A DNA stretch of 64,000 bases from Bin87 sp965261195 (GTDB lineage: Bacteria; Chloroflexota; Dehalococcoidia; Lucifugimonadales; UBA3495): assembly GCA_965261195.1 (NCBI GenBank), contig OZ253455.1, positions 930,001-994,000 on the forward strand, written 5' to 3'. Both the position numbers and the translations under genes were made by a program. This document shows positions 42,222 to 51,026 of this stretch, piece after piece; position 1 is the first letter of the stretch; each line of letters opens with the position of its first letter. Below the pieces are notes generated by a model. The model did no database searches. It was not told the origin of the DNA and worked only from the letters and a program-made list of their open reading frames with translations.

Positions 42222-42427
42222 AAGTCGCAACTATTGCAACCATTCGGCTGTATCAGCAGGCGGTGTCCCCCTATCTGCCAACGGCTTGCCGCTTCGAGCC
42301 GACTTGTTCGCAGTACGCCGCTGATGCGGTCGAACGCTACGGTGTGCTGCAAGGCGTGTGGCTGGGTATCCAGCGAATTCTGCGGTGTCGTCCCAGAGGC
42401 GGCAGCGGGTATGACCCGGTAATTTAG
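42218..42427 (+). CDS. yidD: Membrane protein insertion efficiency factor YidD
   Basis: 69 residues from GTG 42218: LYQQAVSPYLPTACRFEPTC SQYA is the classic YidD core (SPYLP..CRFEPTCSQYA), followed by AVERYGVLQGVWLGIQRILR and CRPRGGSGYDPV. It assists YidC-dependent membrane insertion. It is coupled to rnpA. Confidence 0.96.
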   Translation: MKVATIATIRLYQQAVSPYLPTACRFEPTCSQYAADAVERYGVLQGVWLGIQRILRCRPRGGSGYDPVI

Positions 42428-42436
42428 TCAACCAAT

Positions 42437-43729
42437 ATGTCAAACATTTTCCCGCCCTTCCGCAAACCTCGGGTTACGCCCAACTTCACCAACGAAGACG
42501 TTGCCAACGAAGATGATGCCATGCCTCGGCGCCGTAACAACGGCTTGGCGTTGACGCAGCGCTGGATGTTGGTCGCGGCGCTGGCTGCCATTTGCCTGCT
42601 GGCCGTCGCCGGTTGCCGACCGAACCTGGGAGCATCCACCAAGGGATGGGGAGCCGTGGCGGTGGCCAACGGCGTGGTGTATGCCACTACCCTGGATGGG
42701 CAGGTGCTGGCCCTCGATGATTTTGGCGACGGAACTGTCAGTACGCGGTGGAGGTCTTCCATCGGCGGAGAAGACGGATTTTTAGGCGTGTACAACCCGC
42801 CCGCCATCGGACAGCATCTGTACGTAGCCGGCATTGATGGAATCCTGTACGCGCTCGACCTGAACGCTTCCGGCGGGGTGGTCGGAACGGTCTGGCGTAA
42901 CCCCAACGTCGAACCGGAAGAGATTGTGCCGCTGGTGGGCAGCCCCGGCCTGGACGAAGCGGGCGGCATCGTGGCGGTTGGTTCAGAGGACGGCGGCTTG
43001 TACGCCTTCATCGCGTCAACCGGGGAGCCGTTGCGATGGTCTCCATTCCGCACCGATGAAAAAGAGATCTGGTCCACTCCGCTGCTGCGCAATGGCGTCG
43101 CGTATTTCGGTTCGCAGAATGGCAAGGTGTATGCCGTTAGCCTGGCTACGGGCGAGGTGGTGTGGGAATACGCTACCGGCGGGGCAGTGGTCGCCAAACC
43201 GCTGATTCATCAGGATATGCTGATTATCGGCTCGTTTGACCGGCAACTGTACGCCCTCGGGCTGGAAAGCGGCGACTTGCGCTGGCAATTTGGCGCCGAT
43301 AACTGGTGGTGGGCCACCCCGGTGTCGTCGGGTCGTATGATCCTGGCGCCATCTATGGATGGCAAAGTGTACGCCCTGAACTCCGGCGGTGGGCTGCTGT
43401 GGGCCTATGATATGGGCGCTCCGGTGGTGGCAGACCCGGTCTTGCTGCAACGGGGTTTGGCGGTTGCCACCGTGGACGGCAAATTGGCCGTGCTGAGGGC
43501 CACCGAAACCGACCACGGCCAGGCCCAGGAAATTGCCTCCCTGACGCTTGGCGACGCTGAGATCAAGGCGCCGCTGATTATCTCCCGCAGCCGGGCTTCG
43601 TCCGACTCCGGGCAGCCTGATTCCGTGTACGTCGGCTCTGATGACGGCACGGTGCGGCGGGTGGAGGTGGTGTCTGGCATCAACATATTGTGGTGCTACG
43701 ACACTGAAGAAAACACCAGGTGCAACTAG
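42437..43729 (+). CDS. PQQ-like beta-propeller lipoprotein
   Basis: 430 residues. The lipobox LLAVAGC ends a signal segment at about residue 60 from ATG 42437. An in-frame ATG 42521 (MPRRRNNGLALTQRW) gives a more normal lipoprotein signal and may be the real start. After that come repeated propeller blades (YVAGIDGILYALDLNASGG, GSEDGGLYAFIASTGEPLRW, GSQNGKVYAVSLATGEVVWE, GSFDRQLYALGLESGDLRWQ). BamB-like propellers scaffold membrane proteins. Its position between yidD and yidC suggests a role beside the insertase. Confidence 0.85.
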   Translation: MSNIFPPFRKPRVTPNFTNEDVANEDDAMPRRRNNGLALTQRWMLVAALAAICLLAVAGCRPNLGASTKGWGAVAVANGVVYATTLDGQVLALDDFGDGTVSTRWRSSIGGEDGFLGVYNPPAIGQHLYVAGIDGILYALDLNASGGVVGTVWRNPNVEPEEIVPLVGSPGLDEAGGIVAVGSEDGGLYAFIASTGEPLRWSPFRTDEKEIWSTPLLRNGVAYFGSQNGKVYAVSLATGEVVWEYATGGAVVAKPLIHQDMLIIGSFDRQLYALGLESGDLRWQFGADNWWWATPVSSGRMILAPSMDGKVYALNSGGGLLWAYDMGAPVVADPVLLQRGLAVATVDGKLAVLRATETDHGQAQEIASLTLGDAEIKAPLIISRSRASSDSGQPDSVYVGSDDGTVRRVEVVSGINILWCYDTEENTRCN

Positions 43730-43770
43730 GGCAGGCGTTGCCGGATCGGTAGCGGGCAGGACAGGCGTTA

Positions 43771-44700
43771 GTGGAAATTCTCTCCATATTCGGGTTGCTT
43801 TGGAACGAAGTAATTATTCGTCCCATGCTCAACACGCTCATGGTGTTGTACGTCTTGTGCTACTCCCAGATGGGAGTAGCCATCATCGTATTCACGGCGC
43901 TGGTGCGAATCCTGACGATTCCGCTGACGGTGCGCCAGGTGCGGCAGATGCGTGCGATGACCGGTCTGCAACCGCGGGTGCGGGAGATCCAGCAGCGGCA
44001 CGCCGGCGACCGGCAACGCATCTCCCAGGAAACCATGCGTCTGTATCGGGAAAGCGGCGTGAGCCCAGTCGGTTGTCTGGGTCCGCTCATTGTGCAGATG
44101 CCCATTCTCATCGGCCTGTTCCGGGTACTCATTCAGACCCTGTTCAACAATCCGGAAGACCTGGTGAATCTGTCCGGCAAACTGTACACCTGGATTACCT
44201 TCGTACCCATTCATGCGGCGGCGCCGGTCAACAGCGCCTTCCTGTGGCTGGATCTGAGCCAGCCCGACCCGTCGCCCATCGTTATGCCCCTCCTGGTGGC
44301 GGTGTCCACCTGGGTGCAGCAAAAGATGACGCAGATGCCGTCTCCGGACCCGCGTCAGCAATCCAGCCAAACCATGATGCTCTGGATGATGCCCATATTC
44401 CTGGGGGCATTCTCGCTGGGATGGCCCAGCGGATTGCCGCTCTATTGGGTGGTTTCCAACCTCCTGGGTATCAGCATTCAGTACTTCATCACCGGATGGG
44501 GGCCGCTCTTCCCACTGTTCCCAAAGCGTGGTGGGGAACCGGACGAAGTAGCCCCGGCGAGCCCAGCCCCTGCCCCACAGGAGAACGAACCTGATGGATC
44601 AAATAATTCAAACCGCACGGACCGTAGAAGAAGCCGCAGAGCTGGCGCTCGCAGCGCTCGGCGCAGACCGCAGCGAGGTCGAGGTAGAAATACTAAATAG
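43771..44700 (+). CDS. yidC: YidC/Oxa1 family membrane insertase
   Basis: 309 residues. It has the Oxa1 core: VAIIVFTALVRILTIPLTVR (with the hydrophilic-groove Arg), LGPLIVQMPILIGLFRVL, MPSPDPRQQSSQTMMLWMMP and LGAFSLGWPSGLPLYWVVSN. There is no large periplasmic P1 domain, the Gram-positive-like form. The tail is very basic (RTDRRRSRRAGARSARRRPQ). It starts at GTG 43771 and overlaps jag by 107 bases. Confidence 0.95.
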   Translation: MEILSIFGLLWNEVIIRPMLNTLMVLYVLCYSQMGVAIIVFTALVRILTIPLTVRQVRQMRAMTGLQPRVREIQQRHAGDRQRISQETMRLYRESGVSPVGCLGPLIVQMPILIGLFRVLIQTLFNNPEDLVNLSGKLYTWITFVPIHAAAPVNSAFLWLDLSQPDPSPIVMPLLVAVSTWVQQKMTQMPSPDPRQQSSQTMMLWMMPIFLGAFSLGWPSGLPLYWVVSNLLGISIQYFITGWGPLFPLFPKRGGEPDEVAPASPAPAPQENEPDGSNNSNRTDRRRSRRAGARSARRRPQRGRGRNTK

Positions 44701-45406
44701 AGGCCGGCAAGGGTTCCTCGGCATCGGCGGTGAGATGGCCGAGGTGCGTGTTACCCGCACCACACCGTTGGCAACTCCGGAAATCGCCGTCGAATCCCAC
44801 GCGGATGCCGGGCCTGATGCCGACTATGAAGCTGAAGATGGCGACGAATTTGAAGACGGTGACGGCGACGAATCTGAGGACGACTATGAACCCGACGAGG
44901 AAGAGGCTCCCCGCCGCCCCCCGGTGGTGTTGGCCGAAGCAGGTTCCCCGGCGGCGGCGGCGGTCCAGGCGGTCGAGCGTATCCTGGAAACCGTAGGAGC
45001 AGAGGTTGACGTAACGCTCCGGGCAGAATTCGACGAGGCGTCCGGTGGGCCCATCATCGACATCGCCGGGCCGGATTCCGGGTTGTTGATTGGTCGGCGC
45101 GGCAACACGCTCCAGTCTTTGCAATTTATCGTGCAGAGCATTGTGCGTCAGCAGTTCGAGCAGGACGTGCGGGTTGCGCTGGACGTTGAGCAATACCGGC
45201 AACGCCGTGAAGACTCCCTGCGTGAGATGGCTTCCCGCGTCGCCGACCGGGTCGTCCAAACCGGGCGCAGCATTACACTGGAACCGATGACGCCATCGGA
45301 TCGCAGGGTAATTCATATGTACCTGGACGAACGAGACGGTATCCGAACCGAAAGTGTGGGAGTGGGAGAGGGCCGCAAAGTCCAAATCATCCCTCAACGC
45401 GATTAA
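44594..45406 (+). CDS. jag: RNA-binding protein Jag/KhpB
   Basis: 270 residues. Jag-N domain: TARTVEEAAELALAALGADR ... VEILNRGRQGFLGIGG. An acidic linker of about 40 residues (EDGDEFEDGDGDESEDD) follows, then the KH-II domain LLIGRRGNTLQSLQFIVQSI, then R3H with DRRVIHMYL. It binds RNA and with KhpA affects cell size and envelope biogenesis in other bacteria. It begins inside the yidC 3' end, the typical genetic neighbour. Confidence 0.94.
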   Translation: MDQIIQTARTVEEAAELALAALGADRSEVEVEILNRGRQGFLGIGGEMAEVRVTRTTPLATPEIAVESHADAGPDADYEAEDGDEFEDGDGDESEDDYEPDEEEAPRRPPVVLAEAGSPAAAAVQAVERILETVGAEVDVTLRAEFDEASGGPIIDIAGPDSGLLIGRRGNTLQSLQFIVQSIVRQQFEQDVRVALDVEQYRQRREDSLREMASRVADRVVQTGRSITLEPMTPSDRRVIHMYLDERDGIRTESVGVGEGRKVQIIPQRD

Positions 45407-45426
45407 CCGGCAACGCGATTAACCGG
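45395..45426. repeat. 16-bp exact tandem duplication over the jag stop
   Basis: CAACGCGATTAACCGG twice. The first copy includes the last codons and the TAA of jag. Confidence 0.85.
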
Positions 45427-45472
45427 CGTCCGGGACGTTGACCCAGAGCGAACCGTAAAATAGAATGCTGGC

Positions 45473-46921
45473 ATGAACTATTGGCTGCCCCGCAGTTCAG
45501 GTTCCGATCCTTTCGATCACCCACGAGAGGAATGTGGCGTTGTAGGTATCTACACGCCGGGTGTCAACAGCGCATCGCTCACGTCGATCGGCCTGTTCGC
45601 GCTACAACACCGGGGGCAGGAGTCGGCCGGGGTTGCCGCTTCAGACGCCGGGGAGATACGCGTCCACACCGGGATGGGTCTGGTTTCTGAGGCGTTCGCC
45701 GACGGTGACCTGGACCGCATCACCGGCGATCTGTCCATCGGCCACACCCGCTATTCCACCACGGGCGCCAGCGCCTTTTGCAACGCGCAACCCTTGCTGG
45801 TCAACGGAGTTAACGGCCCGCTGGCCGTCGCCCACAACGGCAACATCATCAACGCCGTCCAATTGCGTGAACAGTTGCAGACCAGGTGGGATTGCGCTTT
45901 CGATACCACCACGGATTCCGAGGTCATAGCCCATCAGCTGGCGAACGCGCCCGGAGCAACCTGGGCGGAACGACTATTCCACGGAATGCGAACCATGCAG
46001 GGCGCATTCTCACTGGCGCTTCTGACGCCCGATCGGTTGATTGCGGCGCGCGACCCGCTGGGGATACGTCCGTTGTGCCTCGGCAAGCTGGATAACGGCT
46101 GGGCCGTGGCGTCAGAGACCTGCGCCCTGGATCATATGCAGGCGGAATTCGTGCGCGAACTTGAACCGGGGGAAGTGGTAACCATCGGCGCGGACGGGGT
46201 GCATTCGGAGATTTACGCCGGGTCGGCCCGTCGCAGCCGGGCGTTGTGCGTGTTCGAGTGGATCTACTTCGCGCGCCCTGACAGCGTGATGGACGGCAAG
46301 TTGATGCACAACGCGCGGGAAGAAATGGGTGAGCAGTTGGCCAGGGAGCACCCGGCAGACGCTGACCTGGTGATTGGCATTCCCGACTCTTCTACCGCAG
46401 CGGCGGTTGGCTATTCCCGCGAATCGGGCATTCCCTTCGCCAACGGCCTGGTACGCAATCGCTATGTGGGCCGCACCTTCATCGAACCGGAACAGCAGCG
46501 TCGCGACCGTGGTGTCCGGCAAAAGTTCAACCCGATGCCCGCGATCTTGCGCGGCAAGCGGCTGGTAGTGGTCGACGACAGCATCGTGCGCGGCACCACC
46601 ACGCCCCACGTCGTGGAGTTGCTGCGGCGGGCCGGCGCTACCGCGATTCATCTGCGAGTGTGCGCGCCTCCAATCAAACACCCCTGTTACCTGGGGGTCG
46701 ATATGGCCACCCGGGGGGAATTGATCGCCGCCAACAAAACGTTGGACGAGATCAAGAGCATTACCGGCGCCGACACCCTGGGGTATTTGAGCGTCAACGG
46801 TCTGATGAATTCGGTGCGCGGACAGCAGGGCGGGTTTTGCGATGCCTGCTTCACTGGCAATTACCCGGTGCCGGTGCAGCTGGATTTGGGCAAGCTGTCG
46901 CTGGAGATTGCGGCGTCCTGA
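45473..46921 (+). CDS. purF: Amidophosphoribosyltransferase
   Basis: 482 residues. The N-terminal nucleophile Cys is in REECGVVGIY after a 20-residue propeptide. GSHRGQES-like 'LQHRGQESAGVA' marks the glutaminase. The PRPP-binding loop is LVVVDDSIVRGTTTPHVVEL. The 4Fe-4S cysteines of the B. subtilis type are present (CAPPIKHPCYLGVDM, GFCDACFTGNYPV). It commits PRPP and glutamine to purine synthesis. It is followed by purM (24 bases) and purH. Confidence 0.97.
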   Translation: MNYWLPRSSGSDPFDHPREECGVVGIYTPGVNSASLTSIGLFALQHRGQESAGVAASDAGEIRVHTGMGLVSEAFADGDLDRITGDLSIGHTRYSTTGASAFCNAQPLLVNGVNGPLAVAHNGNIINAVQLREQLQTRWDCAFDTTTDSEVIAHQLANAPGATWAERLFHGMRTMQGAFSLALLTPDRLIAARDPLGIRPLCLGKLDNGWAVASETCALDHMQAEFVRELEPGEVVTIGADGVHSEIYAGSARRSRALCVFEWIYFARPDSVMDGKLMHNAREEMGEQLAREHPADADLVIGIPDSSTAAAVGYSRESGIPFANGLVRNRYVGRTFIEPEQQRRDRGVRQKFNPMPAILRGKRLVVVDDSIVRGTTTPHVVELLRRAGATAIHLRVCAPPIKHPCYLGVDMATRGELIAANKTLDEIKSITGADTLGYLSVNGLMNSVRGQQGGFCDACFTGNYPVPVQLDLGKLSLEIAAS

Positions 46922-46944
46922 ACGATGACGTTGAGGCAGGCGGT

Positions 46945-47970
46945 ATGACCCCATCGGGAGCCTACGAGGCGGCCGGCGTTGCGCTGGATGCGATGGAAGG
47001 GTTGAAAGACCGCATCAAGGCTTTTGCGGGTATCACCCACGGCCCCCAGGTGCTGGACGGCGGCGGCGGTTTCGCCGGCCTCTTCGCACTCGACGCCATC
47101 GACGAACCCGTGCTGGTGGCGAGCACCGACGGCGTGGGCACCAAGCTGAAAATTGCGGCGCAGTTGGGACACTTCGAGGGCGTGGGCCAGGACCTGGTTA
47201 CCCTCAATGTCAATGACATCCTGACCAAAGGCGCCCGCCCGCTTTTCTTCCTCGACTATGTATCGTTCAGCGCGCTGGACGAACACCGTCTGGAGATGCT
47301 GATGCGCGGCATCGTCTGGGGGTGTCGCGAAGCCGGCTGCGCATTGATTGGAGGCGAAACCGCCCAGTTGCCCGGTGTCTACTCCGACGCCGATTTCGAC
47401 CTGGCCGGGTTCGTGGTCGGGATTGCCAGCCGCAGCCGGCTACTGGACGGCAGCGCCGTGAAACCAGGCGACCGATTGATCGGTATACCCTCCAGCGGCG
47501 TTCACACCAATGGGTTTTCCCTGGTGCGCCAGGTGTTTGGCGTGGATGAAGACCCAACGGTGTTGCACCGGCCCGTGCCCGGCTTGAACCGCAATTTGGG
47601 CGAGGAGCTGATGGTGCGGCACCGCGCCTACCACCCCCTGCTGGCGCCGTATCTCCCGCACCTGAAGGCATTGAGCCATATCACGGGCGGCGGTTTGCCG
47701 GGCAAGGTTCCTACGGTGTTGCCGTCGGATGTGGCGGCGGAATTTCGGCTCGGTTCGTGGGCCATCCCTCCCATTTTCGCTGCTGTGCAGCAGGCCGGCG
47801 GAATCAGCGACGCCGAGCTGTATCGCGTGTTCAACATGGGCTTAGGAATGGTGGCAGTGTGCGATGATGCCGGCGCCGCCGCTATGCTCCAGGGCATACG
47901 GGATGCCGTTGACGTTGGGCAAATCGTGAACCGTGCCGGTGAAGCCCGCGTCCTATTTCGAGACGATTAG
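46945..47970 (+). CDS. purM: Phosphoribosylformylglycinamidine cyclo-ligase
   Basis: 341 residues from ATG 46945, after GAGGCAGG. It has VASTDGVGTKLKIAAQLGHF, TLNVNDILTKGARPLFFLDY, GGETAQLPGVYSDADFDLAG and the C-terminal HITGGGLPGKVPTVLP. It makes AIR from FGAM with ATP. It lies between purF and purH, the normal pathway neighbours. Confidence 0.97.
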   Translation: MTPSGAYEAAGVALDAMEGLKDRIKAFAGITHGPQVLDGGGGFAGLFALDAIDEPVLVASTDGVGTKLKIAAQLGHFEGVGQDLVTLNVNDILTKGARPLFFLDYVSFSALDEHRLEMLMRGIVWGCREAGCALIGGETAQLPGVYSDADFDLAGFVVGIASRSRLLDGSAVKPGDRLIGIPSSGVHTNGFSLVRQVFGVDEDPTVLHRPVPGLNRNLGEELMVRHRAYHPLLAPYLPHLKALSHITGGGLPGKVPTVLPSDVAAEFRLGSWAIPPIFAAVQQAGGISDAELYRVFNMGLGMVAVCDDAGAAAMLQGIRDAVDVGQIVNRAGEARVLFRDD

Positions 47971-48080
47971 CCGTTGGGGTATTTTCGCCGCATCACCCCA
48001 CCTATGGATGTGTGCATTGATGCCGGATTCCGTTCCAAACTCCAATTTGGCGATTGACTATCATCAAGAGGAAAAGCAAG

Positions 48081-49619
48081 GTGAAAGCTCTAATCAGCGT
48101 CTATGACAAAACGGGTGTCGAAGATTTGGGCCGGCGGCTGACCGGCGCCGGCTGCGAACTGATTAGCACCGGCGGCACGCACCGGAGCCTGTCGGATGCC
48201 GGGATCGCCGTTCGCCAAGTGTCGGATGTTACCGGTTCGCCGGAAATTCTGGAAGGTCGCGTCAAGACCCTGCATCCCACCATCCACGGCGGCTTGTTGG
48301 CGCGGCGGGATTCTGCCGGCCACATGGCCGAGCTGGAGCAGCACGGCATTGATGCCATCGACCTGGTGGTAGTCAACCTCTATCCCTTCGCAGCAACCGT
48401 CAGCAAGCCCGGCGTAACGCTGGATGACGCGCTGGAGAACATCGACATCGGCGGGCCGACCATGCTGAGAGCGGCGGCCAAAAACTTCCCCTCGGTCGCC
48501 GTCGTGGTCGATCCCGCAGACTACGATTGGGTGGCCGACGCCCTGGCCGGCGGTGAGCTGAGCATCGAACAACGGCGCGGCCTCGCCGCCAAAGCCTTCC
48601 AGCACGTTGCTGCCTACGATGCCGTGGTTGCCGACTATCTGGCATCCGACCCGGCCTATGAAGACGAAATGCCGCAGCAGGTAACCATCGGGTTGAAGCG
48701 CGTATCGGCGCTTCGTTATGGGGAGAACCCGCACCAGCGGGGCGCATTGTATGTTTCAGCCAGCGGCGGCTCCGGCGGCCTGGCTCAGGCGCAGCAGCTG
48801 CATGGTCGTGAGCTGTCCTTCAACAACCTGATGGACGCCGACGCAGCCTGGCGAATCGTCAGCGAATATACCGACCCAACGGTGTGCGTCATCAAACACG
48901 CCAATCCGTGTGGCCTGGCGTCGTCGGATGACGTGGCGGAGGGCTACCGGCGCGCCTACGAAGGAGACCCGGTTTCAGCGTTCGGCGGCATCGTCGGGTA
49001 CAACCGTCCGGTGACGGCGGCGGCTGCCGAAGCGATGGATCCAGTGTTTTACGAAGTGGTCGTTGCGCCGGGCTACGACGACGATGCGTTAGCCATCCTG
49101 CAACGCAAACGCAACCTGCGGATACTGTCGGTTGAGCCGGCCGTGTCCGGACCCGGTGCAGCTGACTATGACGTCAGGCCATTGAGCGGCGGTGTGCTCG
49201 TCCAGACCCGCGACACCATTGCCGAGTATGCCGACCAATGGACGACGGCCACCAAACGGGCGCCAACGCCGGCCGAGTTGGCTGACCTGGCGTTTGCCTG
49301 GAAAGCGGTGAAGCACATCAAATCCAACGCCATCGTGTTCGTCAAAGACCGCACCCTCGTCGGCATGGGCGCCGGGCAGCCAAACCGCGTCGTCAGCGTC
49401 CACCTGTCCCAGCGGGCGGCCGGCGAGAAGTCGGCGGGCTGTGTGCTGGCATCGGATGCTTTCTTCCCATTCCCGGATAACATTGAGCTGGCGGCAGCAG
49501 CCGGCATCACCGCCATCGTTCAGCCGGGCGGCTCCATCAGGGATGATGAAGTCATCGCGGCGGCGGACGCAGCCGGCATTGCCATGGTGTTCACCGGTGT
49601 GAGGCATTTCCGCCACTGA
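48081..49619 (+). CDS. purH: Bifunctional AICAR transformylase / IMP cyclohydrolase
   Basis: 512 residues from GTG 48081, after AGAGGAAAAG. N-terminal IMPCH: ALISVYDKTGVEDLGRRL, STGGTHRSL, EGRVKTLHPTIHGGLLARR. AICARFT: LRYGENPHQRGALYV, CVIKHANPCGLA, FKAVKHIKSNAIV-like 'AWKAVKHIKSNAIVF' and AGQPNRV. It completes IMP synthesis. An upstream TTG at 48054 is less likely. Confidence 0.97.
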   Translation: MKALISVYDKTGVEDLGRRLTGAGCELISTGGTHRSLSDAGIAVRQVSDVTGSPEILEGRVKTLHPTIHGGLLARRDSAGHMAELEQHGIDAIDLVVVNLYPFAATVSKPGVTLDDALENIDIGGPTMLRAAAKNFPSVAVVVDPADYDWVADALAGGELSIEQRRGLAAKAFQHVAAYDAVVADYLASDPAYEDEMPQQVTIGLKRVSALRYGENPHQRGALYVSASGGSGGLAQAQQLHGRELSFNNLMDADAAWRIVSEYTDPTVCVIKHANPCGLASSDDVAEGYRRAYEGDPVSAFGGIVGYNRPVTAAAAEAMDPVFYEVVVAPGYDDDALAILQRKRNLRILSVEPAVSGPGAADYDVRPLSGGVLVQTRDTIAEYADQWTTATKRAPTPAELADLAFAWKAVKHIKSNAIVFVKDRTLVGMGAGQPNRVVSVHLSQRAAGEKSAGCVLASDAFFPFPDNIELAAAAGITAIVQPGGSIRDDEVIAAADAAGIAMVFTGVRHFRH

Positions 49620-49626
49620 CGTTTCG

Positions 49627-50124
49627 TTGGACGCTTATCTGGACATTGAAACCACCGGGTTATCGGCCGCATTTGCGCAGCCAACTGTGGTGGGTATCGC
49701 CGTCGATTTCCCCGGCGACTGGTTCGTAGAGCAACTGGTGGGCGATGACATTACCGTTGACGCCATTCTGCACATTCTGGAAGGCGTGACCACAGTTTAT
49801 ACTTTCAACGGCGCCAGTTTCGACTTGCCTTTTCTGGCCCGACGGCCCGGCGTTGACATACGCAGCCGAGTCGAACACCACGACTTGAGGTGGACTTGCT
49901 ACCACGCCGGGTTGACCGGAGGCTTGAAAGTCATCGAGCGGAAGCTGCGCATCTCCCGGAATCTGCCTGACCTCAATGGACGGGATGCCGTTGACCTCTG
50001 GCACAAGTATCACAATGAGGGCAATCGGGATGCCCTGGATATGCTGCTGGAATATAACCGTGAGGACGTGGAAAATCTGCATACGCTGCGGAAAATCCTG
50101 GAGCGAAATAACAACCGGAGGTAA
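49627..50124 (+). CDS. RNase H-like exonuclease (YprB type)
   Basis: 165 residues from TTG 49627, seven bases after purH. DEDD exonuclease motifs: AYLDIETTGL (D and E), YTFNGASFDLPFLARR, and the C-terminal YNREDVENLHTL (D). It matches the RNase H-like domain of YprB, standing alone without the TPR part. It is probably a 3'-5' exonuclease on DNA or RNA. Its target is unknown. Confidence 0.85.
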   Translation: MDAYLDIETTGLSAAFAQPTVVGIAVDFPGDWFVEQLVGDDITVDAILHILEGVTTVYTFNGASFDLPFLARRPGVDIRSRVEHHDLRWTCYHAGLTGGLKVIERKLRISRNLPDLNGRDAVDLWHKYHNEGNRDALDMLLEYNREDVENLHTLRKILERNNNRR

Positions 50125-50128
50125 CAGC

Positions 50129-50926
50129 TTGGAGCTAGGACTGAAAGGCAAGAACGTGGTCGTAACCGGCGGCGGCACTAACATCGGCCGGGCCATCGTG
50201 CTGGCCTTCGCCGCCGAGGGGAGCAACATTGCCATCGCAGAGCTGAATCGGGCCGCTGGCGACCAGGTGGCCGCCGAGGTTCAGGCGATGCGTACCGGCG
50301 CAGCTGCCACCGTCATTGATGCCGACGTAACCGACCAGGACCAAACCGACGCCATGATCGTCGACGCCATCGATCGATTGGGCAGTGTGGATGTGCTGGT
50401 GAACAACGTGGGCTGGACGGTGGACCGGCTGTTCATGGAAAAACCCCGGGCTGAACACATCAAGGAAGTGGACGTGAACCTTTGGGGCGCCATCAACTGC
50501 ATCCACTCGGTTTTGCCGCACATGATTGAACGGGAATCCGGGTCAATTGTCAGCATCAGCAGCGATGCCGGGCGCATGGGCGAGTATCGCGAGGCCGTCT
50601 ACTCCGCTTGCAAGGCCGGAGTAATCGCGCTGAGCAAGGCGGTCGCCCGCGAAACCGGACGCTACGGACTGCGTTTGAACATAGTCTGCCCCGGGTTGGT
50701 GGTGCCACCCCAGGCTGAGGTAACCAGCTCCGAAAGTATGTGGAGCCAGGGTATGCAGGATATCTTCACCGAGGATGTCCTGGAGCGCGTGCGGCGCGCC
50801 TACCCGTTGCGGCGCATGGGCACGGCGCAGGAAGTGGCCAACGCCGTGGTTTTCCTGGCGTCGGACGCGGCCAGTTTCATCACCGGCCAGACCTTGAGCG
50901 TGTCCGGCGGCTATACGATGATGTAA
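50129..50926 (+). CDS. SDR family NAD(P)-dependent oxidoreductase
   Basis: 265 residues from TTG 50129, with GGAGG eight to nine bases upstream and four bases after the exonuclease stop. Rossmann motif VVVTGGGTNIGRAIV, NNVGWT, catalytic Ser in SIVSISSDAGRM, and YSACKAG (YxxxK). It ends with TGQTLSVSGGYTMM. It resembles 3-oxoacyl-ACP reductase and 2-hydroxycyclohexanecarboxyl-CoA dehydrogenase types. The substrate is uncertain. Confidence 0.9.
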   Translation: MELGLKGKNVVVTGGGTNIGRAIVLAFAAEGSNIAIAELNRAAGDQVAAEVQAMRTGAAATVIDADVTDQDQTDAMIVDAIDRLGSVDVLVNNVGWTVDRLFMEKPRAEHIKEVDVNLWGAINCIHSVLPHMIERESGSIVSISSDAGRMGEYREAVYSACKAGVIALSKAVARETGRYGLRLNIVCPGLVVPPQAEVTSSESMWSQGMQDIFTEDVLERVRRAYPLRRMGTAQEVANAVVFLASDAASFITGQTLSVSGGYTMM

Positions 50927-50972
50927 CGCGCGCGGGCCAAAATGAATGGTCGTCCGAAGCAGGACAAAGAAC

Positions 50973-51000
50973 GTGGGGGCGGCAGATTTGCCGCCCCCAC
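50973..51000. terminator. Bidirectional hairpin between convergent genes
   Basis: GTGGGGGCGGCA-GATT-TGCCGCCCCCAC, a perfect 12-bp stem, lies between the convergent SDR and duplicated-domain genes. There is no U-run, so it may be a REP-type element or a weak terminator. Confidence 0.6.
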
Positions 51001-51026
51001 TGCGTAACCGGTAGGTCTGTTGACGG

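Noticed and set aside
46660..46944. Longer N-terminus for PurM starting at 46660
   Set aside because: It would run through purF in another frame; ATG 46945 gives the normal length.
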